Part shown: in pieces, positions 1 to 5,471 of the stretch | How positions within the stretch are numbered: the stretch's first letter is position 1 | How the letters are laid out: the number at the start of each line of letters is the position of its first letter | NCBI GenBank assembly: GCA_003510795.1 | Contig: DOKP01000033.1 | Location: 1 to 5,471, forward strand | Direction of reading: 5' to 3' | DNA from: Candidatus Moraniibacteriota bacterium | Lineage (GTDB): Bacteria; Patescibacteriota; Minisyncoccia; Moranbacterales; UBA9337 | DNA: 5,471 bases | The notes under the pieces: generated by a model | What the model was told of the DNA's origin: nothing | Seen by the model: only the letters and a program-made list of their open reading frames with translations | Databases searched by the model: none | Made by a program: the position numbers and the translations under genes

Positions 1-2034
1 CATATATTGCGTATGACCCATAAGCGGCTTAACAAATTTTTCTACATCCAGATTACTTAGCAATAAATTATTTTTTTCTTCATCCGATAATAAAAGATTT
101 CCACCGTCTAGTGGCATATTTCCAAAACTCATTTTAGGAATATCACATATTGGATTTTGTCTTGAAATTATGATAACATCATCAGCTGGAACTAAATAAG
201 GATTAATATTTTTGGCTATTATTTGATGAGACTCTCCTTTCACATTTTCATATTCGTAAAGATATTTTTTATCCACATCAAAATTCGCAAATCCGATAAT
301 CACACAATAAACTCCCGCTTTTCCACGAGCTTCATTGCTCCATTTAAAAGTTTTATGCGCAAAATTAATTTTTATTCCATAATTACTCAAAAGTTCATTC
401 CACAAAATCCCCACTTGTTCACCCTGCGTAATTGAATTAGTTGAAACAAAAGCCACCTTAATTTGTGTGCCTTGGATGTATTTTGCCGCCTTCACATACC
501 AGCCAGAGACATAATCCAATACCCCAATGCCTTTTACTTTTCCAAAAACAGCTATAATATCATCTCGTTGAATTTTACTCATCATCTTTGAGCCAACAAA
601 GGGCGGATTTCCAAGGATATAAGACAATTCATTTTTAGAGATAACTTCTTCCCAATCTTTTTGGAGGGCATTGCCGATAAAAATTTCTGCTCCTTTGGTT
701 AGAGGTAAATCTTTTATATTTTGTCCGAATGCTTGACTTGCTATCTCATTCATTTGATGATCCATTAGCCACATCGCGGTTTGAGCGATGCGCGCTGGAA
801 ACTCATCAATCTCAATTCCATAAAATTGCTCTGGCTTGATGCGGATATAACTCGCTACTCCAAAACCCAAAACCACCTGCCCCAATCTTTTTTTCAATAA
901 TTCTAATTCCAACTGACGCAATTCCCGGTAAGCGATAATTAAAAAATTTCCGCAACCGCAAGCGGGATCAAGAAATTTGAGCTTGGAAATTTTTTCATGA
1001 AGCTCATTTAATTTTTTTATATTCTTTCCACAAGATTCTAATTCCAAATATAAATCATCTAGAAAAAGTGGTTTGATAAGTTTTAAAATGTTTTTTTCGC
1101 TAGTGTAATGGGCGCCTAGATGTCGGCGAGCATCTTTGTCCATTACTGATTGAAAAAGCGAACCAAATATAGCCGGGGAAATCTTAGACCAATCAAAAGC
1201 ACAAGCTTCAATTAATCTTTTTCTCATTTCCGAATTAAAAGACGGATAGGTAATTTGCTCAGCAAAAAGTCCACCGTTCACATAAGGGAATTGGGATAAT
1301 TCTTCATCCAGTGTGGCTTGTCTTTTCTCGGGAGAAGTATTCATCGTCTGAAATAAAGTAGCGATATGCATCCCCGTATCACTCCCATCTTCACTGGTAC
1401 GATTTTCTAAATAACTCCTAAATTGATGATGCAGAAAAATATTAGCATCATCAGCAAAGAGGCAAAATAAAATCCTTACCAAAAATACATTTAGCTCATG
1501 TCCACTATAGCCAGTCTCAATCATAACGTCATAAAGCTTTCCCATTAATTCCGCCGCTTTGATATTCACCTCATCCTCCTCTTTGTATTCTTGTTTTTTG
1601 TAACCTGCAATAAATCCAAATAGATGTGCTTTTTTATGTAAATCTTTTAATAAAAATTCTTGCTCAGTACCCTCCTCTAAATCGTATAGTTTAATTTTTT
1701 CGAAATCTGAAACCAAGACATATTTTGGCAATTCTTTTTCAGTCAGACCCGGAAAGTAATCCATCGCTTGAACATGGGCTTTTTCCAAATCTCTCCCGCG
1801 AGACTTATGTTCCACAATCAACATCCCCGGCCAAAACAAATCAATGAACCCTTGATTGCCACCATACTTTTTTACCTGAAATTCAAAACTGGCCAACCGC
1901 CTGCGAGTCAATCCAAACACATTAAAAAATCCATCCCAAAATGATTTAGCTTCAGCATCTTCAGAGGCTTCATCTTCCCATTCTTTAGAAAATTCAATAG
2001 CTCTTGATTTGATTTCATTCCATGATAATGGCAT
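1..2034 (-). CDS. MmeI-like single-chain restriction enzyme/DNA adenine methyltransferase, partial (C-terminus off left edge)
   Basis: This open frame of 678 codons has no stop before the window edge. It is a Type IIL (MmeI-family) enzyme, in which one protein cuts DNA and also makes N6-methyladenine on one strand of its site. Visible parts, in order: an N-terminal nuclease domain with Asp65, nine residues, then Glu75-His-Lys77, matching the D-X9-E-X-K motif of MmeI; a helical spacer of about residues 150-300; methyltransferase motif X (GAHYTS, 307-312); motif I (FLDPACGCGNFL, 354-365), which binds S-adenosylmethionine; catalytic motif IV (NPPF, 476-479); and the beginning of the target recognition domain (FGNMPLDGG, 637-645). 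The X-I-IV order is the gamma class of adenine methyltransferases. MmeI has about 919 residues, so some 250 residues are probably missing, including the positions that set site specificity. The start MPLSWNEIKSRAIEF matches the family N-terminus as I recall it, although no Shine-Dalgarno motif precedes it. The gene follows vanZ after 139 bases. Family assignment is strong; whether the enzyme is active, and its target site, cannot be read here. Confidence 0.93.
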   Translation of the reverse strand, partial: MPLSWNEIKSRAIEFSKEWEDEASEDAEAKSFWDGFFNVFGLTRRRLASFEFQVKKYGGNQGFIDLFWPGMLIVEHKSRGRDLEKAHVQAMDYFPGLTEKELPKYVLVSDFEKIKLYDLEEGTEQEFLLKDLHKKAHLFGFIAGYKKQEYKEEDEVNIKAAELMGKLYDVMIETGYSGHELNVFLVRILFCLFADDANIFLHHQFRSYLENRTSEDGSDTGMHIATLFQTMNTSPEKRQATLDEELSQFPYVNGGLFAEQITYPSFNSEMRKRLIEACAFDWSKISPAIFGSLFQSVMDKDARRHLGAHYTSEKNILKLIKPLFLDDLYLELESCGKNIKKLNELHEKISKLKFLDPACGCGNFLIIAYRELRQLELELLKKRLGQVVLGFGVASYIRIKPEQFYGIEIDEFPARIAQTAMWLMDHQMNEIASQAFGQNIKDLPLTKGAEIFIGNALQKDWEEVISKNELSYILGNPPFVGSKMMSKIQRDDIIAVFGKVKGIGVLDYVSGWYVKAAKYIQGTQIKVAFVSTNSITQGEQVGILWNELLSNYGIKINFAHKTFKWSNEARGKAGVYCVIIGFANFDVDKKYLYEYENVKGESHQIIAKNINPYLVPADDVIIISRQNPICDIPKMSFGNMPLDGGNLLLSDEEKNNLLLSNLDVEKFVKPLMGHTQYM

Positions 2035-2173
2035 ATTTTTAAAACTTACATCTTTAATCTTTAATTATTTGAAAAAATTATTTCCCACCTAATCGGCCAG
2101 CAGGCCTTCAATCCTTAATTAAAATCCCTCCTCTAACTTTTTCAACCACCACTTTTGCTTTATTTCCTTATGC

Positions 2174-2584
2174 TTATTTTTTAAGCTTCTCTACCATATT
2201 AATAAAAAACCAAAAAGTTAACACGGCCAAAATAATCCCGATTAAATCAAAACCCACATCCGTTATCTTCCCTTCTCTGCCAAAAACAAATGATTGATGA
2301 AATTCATCACTAAAAGCATAGAGCAATGAGGCCGCTCCGGATAGCATAAAAACTTTTCCCTTGTTTAGCCTTCCTGATTTAAATAATTTTATAAAGAGAA
2401 AAGCTAAGATTAAATATTCCGCCACGTGCGCGCCTTTTCTTTCCACATAAAACCAGATAGAATGAATATATCTCACTCCATCTCCTTGCAGAGAAGAAAA
2501 ATAAAAAATTACTCCCATCCAAACAAGTACTACGAGTAAATTTATTTTAGGAAAATTGAAATTTGAATGCTTACTTTTTTTCAT
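2174..2584 (-). CDS. VanZ-like family membrane protein
   Basis: This is a 136-residue integral membrane protein of the VanZ-like family. The family is named after VanZ, a teicoplanin-resistance accessory protein, but most members have no known biochemical role and occur outside resistance clusters. About four membrane helices can be seen, near residues 14-30, 51-69, 78-94 and 111-130. Conserved polar signatures are the first-helix block WMGVIFYFSS (22-31), KGAHVAEY (50-57), FSDEFHQSFVFGREG (91-105), and Asp109 and Asp113 in the following block. The length is normal for a stand-alone VanZ domain. The ATG lies inside the last codons of the small upstream gene (14-base overlap) and has no Shine-Dalgarno motif, so translation is probably coupled to that gene. 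No vancomycin-resistance genes are nearby, so a resistance role should not be assumed; a role at the cell envelope is an inference. The family call is strong; the function is unknown. Confidence 0.9.
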   Translation of the reverse strand: MKKSKHSNFNFPKINLLVVLVWMGVIFYFSSLQGDGVRYIHSIWFYVERKGAHVAEYLILAFLFIKLFKSGRLNKGKVFMLSGAASLLYAFSDEFHQSFVFGREGKITDVGFDLIGIILAVLTFWFFINMVEKLKK

Positions 2585-2684
2585 CTAATTTACTTGCAAG
2601 TTCTTTAGTTAAACGATAACATGCGTAAAAAGGCAACCAAATCCAAAGGGTTTTTTTGATAACATTATCCAAAAATGTATTCAT
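2571..2684 (-). CDS. small hydrophobic protein of 37 residues, unknown function, overlapping vanZ
   Basis: This short frame starts at the ATG at 2684-2682 and ends with TAA at 2573-2571. I do not recognise a named family. The product has an aromatic, hydrophobic middle (KTLWIWLPFYACYRL, residues 11-25) with lysines before and after it, and ends in a charged tail (KLDEKK). That pattern would suit a peptide lying in or on the membrane. Three points argue that it is real: it fills most of the otherwise empty gap between clpB and vanZ; it overlaps the vanZ start by 14 bases in another frame, a typical coupled arrangement; and its composition is protein-like rather than a random AT-rich translation. 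Against it are its length and the lack of a clear ribosome binding site. It may work with the VanZ-like protein, but this rests on position alone. If it is not a gene, the stretch is leader sequence for vanZ. Confidence 0.55.
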   Translation of the reverse strand: MNTFLDNVIKKTLWIWLPFYACYRLTKELASKLDEKK

Positions 2685-2768
2685 TTTTATTCTAAATAAA
2701 TTTGATTAAATTAATTTGCTTAAAAATTACATCTCTACTAACTAAAACCTAATTTCTACAAACTAGTA

Positions 2769-5381
2769 TCATCTTATCACAATTCTATTATTTTTCAAAT
2801 CAACCGCTACAGCTTTATCTTTATCAATTTTCTCCTCAATGATACGCAACGCCAATTCATCCAAAATATCATTTTGAATCACTCGCTTAAGTGGCCTGGC
2901 GCCATACACAGGATCAAAACCTTTTTGAGTTAAATATTTCTTCACTTTATCTGAAATTTTTAATTCCACATCTTTTTTAGCCAATCTTTCGACAACAATT
3001 TTCAGTTGCAAATCAACTATCTTTTCCAGCATCTTTTTATTTAGCGGATGAAATATTATTATTTCATCTATTCGATTGAGAAATTCCGGCTTGAAATTAT
3101 TGCGCAACTCTCCAAGAACTCTTTCTCGCATTTCAGATTCTTTTATTTTCGAACTGCTTTTATCTCTGCCACCGAACCCCAAAGTTCCATTTTTAAAAAT
3201 GATATCCGAACCGACATTGGAAGTCATTATAATAACAGAATTTTTAAAACTGACCGTTCTGCCCTTGGCATCCGTCAAACGCCCGTCATCTAAAATTTGA
3301 AGCAAAACGTTAAAAACTTGTGGATGAGCTTTTTCAATTTCATCAAACAAAATTACACTATAAGGCTTTCTGCGGATTATTTCTGTCAGTTGTCCGCCTT
3401 CATCGTAACCCACATACCCCGGAGGCGAACCGATTAATTTCGCACTGGAATGAGCTTCCATAAATTCACTCATATCCAATCGCACCAAGGCTTTCTCATT
3501 ATCAAATAATGCCTCGGTCAGAGTCTTGGCTAGTTCTGTTTTCCCTACGCCAGTCGGACCCAAAAAAATAAATGAACCAATTGGATGATCCTCTTCGGAT
3601 ATTCCTGCTCGAGAGCGTCGCACCGCATTGGACACAGCTTTTATGGCCTCCTCTTGTCCAATTACTCTTTTAGCTAAAAATTCTTCCAACTTAGATAATT
3701 TTTTTATTTCACTTTGCAACATTTTAGAGACAGGAATGCCAGTCCAACGCGCTACCACCTGGGCGATATCTTCTTCCGTAATTTCTTCTTTTAAAATTGC
3801 ACCGCCTGTTTGAAGTTTATTTAGCTTAACAGTCTCTTCTTTGATCTTTTTTTCCAAATCAGGGATTTTTCCATAACGAATCTCCGCCACTTTATCCAAT
3901 TCACCGTTTCTTTCCAACATTTCTGATTCTGATTTTAATTTATCAATTTCTTCTTTATGCTTGCGCATAGCAGTAATCAAACCTTTTTCTCCCTGCCATT
4001 GCAAAGTTAATTTTTGAGATCTTTCTTTTAACTGCGCTAAATTTTTGCTAATTTGTAAAATTTTTTCCTTGGATTTTTCACTTTTTTCTTTTTTGAGCGC
4101 TTTACTTTCAATTTCTAATCGGCGTATTTTCCTTTCTAATTGGTCAACCTCTGTCGGGCGGGAATCAATTTCAATTCTTAGCGCCGAAGCAGCTTCATCA
4201 ATCAAGTCTACCGCTTTATCCGGCAAAAATCTATCCGCGATGTAACGCTTGGATAATTTCACCGCCGCCACAATCGCGCCGTCTGTTATTTTTATCCCAT
4301 GATGAAGCTCATATTTTTCTTTTATTCCCCGCAAAATTGCAATCGCGTCATCTTCAGACGGCTCATTGATTAAGATTGGTTGAAATCTTCTTTCTAAAGC
4401 CGCATCTTTTTCAATATATTTCTGATATTCTTTGGTCGTCGTCGCTCCGATAGTGCGCATCTTCCCCCGAGCTAGCATTGGCTTGAGCATATTGGAAGCA
4501 TCCAGCGCTCCCTCCATCGCCCCGGCACCCACGAGAGTGTGCAATTCATCAATGAAAACAATGTACTTGCCGGCGGAACTTTCTATTTCTTTTAAGATAG
4601 CTTTGAGTCTTTCTTCAAAAGAACCTCTAAATTTCGCCCCTGCCAAAAGTGCCCCCAAATCTAAGCTGATTATTTCTTTATCTTTTAAATTTTCAGAAAT
4701 ATCTCCGGCGATGATTCGCTGAGCCAATCCTTCAACAATGGCGGTTTTTCCTGTTCCTGCTTCTCCAATTAAAACTGGATTATTTTTTGTTCTACGGCTA
4801 AGCACTTGGATCACTCTGCGAATTTCTTCGTCTCGGCCAATGACTGGATCGAGTTTTTCTTCTCGAGCTAGCTTAGTCAAATTAATGCTATACTTTTCAA
4901 TTGATTGGAATTTTTCTTCCGGATTAATGCTATCCACCCTTTGATTCCCGCGTGTCTGGGCTAATATTTTTAGAACTTTATCATAATCAATATTATATTT
5001 AGCTAAATATTTATCAAAAGGACTTATACTTAAAACTGAAAGAAAGATATGCTCCGTAGAAACGAATTCATCTCCCATTTTTTGCATTTCTCTTTCGGAT
5101 TGATCAAGAATTTTTCCAACTGCTTGAGTAATATATACCTGATCATTTTGATATCCTTGAAACTTTGAAAGTTTATTGATTTCTTTTTCTATATCCGCTT
5201 TTAATTTATCCATCTCTACTTCCAACCTGCTTAAAATTGTAGTAACAATTGAATCTTGTTGATAAATTAAAGCTGCCAGCAGATGAAAGCCATCAATTTG
5301 CTGATGATTCTTATTGACGGCAATTTCCTGTGCCATTTTTACCGCCTCTTGGCTTTTTTGAGTAAATTTATTAATATCCAT
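2769..5381 (-). CDS. clpB: ATP-dependent disaggregase ClpB (Hsp100), with a ClpC-like LGF loop
   Basis: ClpB is a cytoplasmic hexameric AAA+ machine that threads aggregated proteins through its central pore, usually with DnaK. This 870-residue protein is full length. The Clp N-domain spans about residues 1-145. The first ATPase domain has Walker A GEAGTGKT (Lys212), Walker B FIDE (Asp278, Glu279), pore loop KFRG (Phe251, where E. coli has Tyr) and arginine fingers Arg331/Arg332. The long coiled-coil M-domain, about 406-533, includes Tyr503, equivalent to the DnaK-contact tyrosine of E. coli, and marks ClpB rather than ClpC. The second ATPase domain has Walker A GPTGVGKT (Lys614), Walker B FDE (Asp680, Glu681), pore loop GYVG (656-657), arginine finger Arg770 and sensor-2 GAR (Arg829). 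An unusual insert after TSNVGSDII carries Leu734-Gly-Phe736, resembling the ClpP-binding loop of ClpC. The ATG at 5381 gives the usual family start (MDINKFTQKSQEAV). No CIRCE operator is seen in the 90 bases upstream. The gene ends in TGA, with an in-frame TAG two codons later. Confidence 0.97.
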   Translation of the reverse strand: MDINKFTQKSQEAVKMAQEIAVNKNHQQIDGFHLLAALIYQQDSIVTTILSRLEVEMDKLKADIEKEINKLSKFQGYQNDQVYITQAVGKILDQSEREMQKMGDEFVSTEHIFLSVLSISPFDKYLAKYNIDYDKVLKILAQTRGNQRVDSINPEEKFQSIEKYSINLTKLAREEKLDPVIGRDEEIRRVIQVLSRRTKNNPVLIGEAGTGKTAIVEGLAQRIIAGDISENLKDKEIISLDLGALLAGAKFRGSFEERLKAILKEIESSAGKYIVFIDELHTLVGAGAMEGALDASNMLKPMLARGKMRTIGATTTKEYQKYIEKDAALERRFQPILINEPSEDDAIAILRGIKEKYELHHGIKITDGAIVAAVKLSKRYIADRFLPDKAVDLIDEAASALRIEIDSRPTEVDQLERKIRRLEIESKALKKEKSEKSKEKILQISKNLAQLKERSQKLTLQWQGEKGLITAMRKHKEEIDKLKSESEMLERNGELDKVAEIRYGKIPDLEKKIKEETVKLNKLQTGGAILKEEITEEDIAQVVARWTGIPVSKMLQSEIKKLSKLEEFLAKRVIGQEEAIKAVSNAVRRSRAGISEEDHPIGSFIFLGPTGVGKTELAKTLTEALFDNEKALVRLDMSEFMEAHSSAKLIGSPPGYVGYDEGGQLTEIIRRKPYSVILFDEIEKAHPQVFNVLLQILDDGRLTDAKGRTVSFKNSVIIMTSNVGSDIIFKNGTLGFGGRDKSSSKIKESEMRERVLGELRNNFKPEFLNRIDEIIIFHPLNKKMLEKIVDLQLKIVVERLAKKDVELKISDKVKKYLTQKGFDPVYGARPLKRVIQNDILDELALRIIEEKIDKDKAVAVDLKNNRIVIR

Positions 5382-5417
5382 ATTTTTTATATTAATAATT
5401 AGCTTACCCTTTGCTGT

Positions 5418-5423
5418 GTTATA
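5418..5423 (-). promoter_or_regulatory. possible -10 element for clpB
   Basis: On the minus strand this reads TATAAC, five of six matches to the sigma-70 -10 consensus, and would give a leader of about 30 bases before the clpB ATG. No TTGACA-like -35 box lies at the right spacing (the hexamer 17 bases upstream is poor), and the region is so AT-rich that such matches are expected by chance. No HrcA/CIRCE inverted repeat accompanies it. This is a tentative call only. Confidence 0.2.
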
Positions 5424-5452
5424 AAATTTAACTGAATCTATTCTATAGCATT

Positions 5453-5471
5453 TGTCATCTTGAGCGGAATT
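5453..5471. repeat. possible edge of a dispersed intergenic repeat
   Basis: The plus strand reads TGTCATCTTGAGCGGA and then runs out of the window. This closely resembles the beginning of a widespread short intergenic repeat whose core I recall as TGTCATCCTGAGCG, followed by a purine-rich arm ending near GGATC. It is locally more GC-rich than the surrounding leader of clpB. Only one end is visible and no second copy lies in the window, so the call rests on recalled similarity alone. Confidence 0.35.

Noticed and set aside
223..435. A plus-strand frame of 70 codons opposite the MmeI-like gene.
   Set aside because: Its low-complexity, Phe/Ile-rich translation is what the reverse of AT-rich coding DNA gives, and the opposite strand encodes a clear methyltransferase.
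2095..2106. A GGCC-AGCA-GGCC hairpin in the spacer between vanZ and the MmeI-like gene, considered as a terminator.
   Set aside because: The stem is only four base pairs and does not extend. The nearest T-run in the direction of transcription is about 17 bases beyond it, not directly after the stem.
2114..2166. On the minus strand this spacer can be read as KVVVEKVRGGILIKD before a TGA, which resembles the first strand of a NUDIX-type domain.
   Set aside because: It has only about 15 codons after an in-frame stop, no ATG and no downstream NUDIX box. Chance or a very eroded remnant cannot be told apart.
2685..2768. Spacer between clpB and the small gene, examined for a terminator or promoter.
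   Set aside because: It holds a short AAATTAATTT palindrome and a TGTAAT box (2726-2731, minus strand) without a matching -35. Neither is beyond chance in such AT-rich DNA.
3048..4944. Several plus-strand frames of 60-96 codons opposite clpB.
   Set aside because: They are shadows of a strongly conserved gene on the other strand, overlap each other, and have no recognisable protein features.
5394..5413. CAAAGGG spaced seven bases from an in-frame ATT codon, a possible alternative clpB start adding six residues.
   Set aside because: ATT starts are very rare, the added residues (IINIKN) match no ClpB N-terminus, and the ATG at 5381 gives the standard family start.
5382..5471. Search for a CIRCE operator (TTAGCACTC and its inverted copy) or other heat-shock operator before clpB.
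   Set aside because: Only TTAGCTTAC at 5399-5407 has partial likeness and there is no inverted partner at the right distance.

Overview
This 5.5 kb window is AT-rich and tightly packed. It looks like part of an uncultivated bacterial genome, most likely from the Patescibacteria/CPR group. That assignment is an inference from base composition, very short spacers, starts without a Shine-Dalgarno motif and the gene mix; no marker gene in the window proves it. TGA is used as a stop (clpB ends in TGA) and does not occur inside the reading frames, while conserved glycines are GGN. The standard bacterial code therefore fits, and the recoded SR1/Gracilibacteria code does not.

All four genes I can support lie on the minus strand, so transcription runs from the right edge to the left. 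First comes clpB (5381-2769), a full-length 870-residue Hsp100 disaggregase with both ATPase sites intact. An 84-base spacer leads to a 37-codon small gene (2684-2571). Its last codons overlap the start of a four-helix VanZ-like membrane protein (2584-2174) by 14 bases. A 139-base spacer then leads to a large reading frame that begins at 2034 and runs off the left edge after 678 codons. It is the N-terminal and central part of an MmeI-type restriction-modification enzyme, which carries nuclease, methyltransferase and DNA recognition in one chain. Its nuclease motif and methyltransferase motifs are intact.

The genes do not form an obvious single pathway: protein quality control, a small membrane pair of unknown role, and a DNA defence enzyme. 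The most interesting points are a Leu-Gly-Phe loop in the second ATPase domain of ClpB, where the ClpP-binding loop sits in ClpC/ClpA, and the small overlapping gene before vanZ. At the extreme right edge is a short sequence resembling the start of a dispersed intergenic repeat seen in many bacterial genomes. I saw no RNA gene, CRISPR array, insertion sequence or convincing terminator. No stretch longer than 300 bases lacks a gene.
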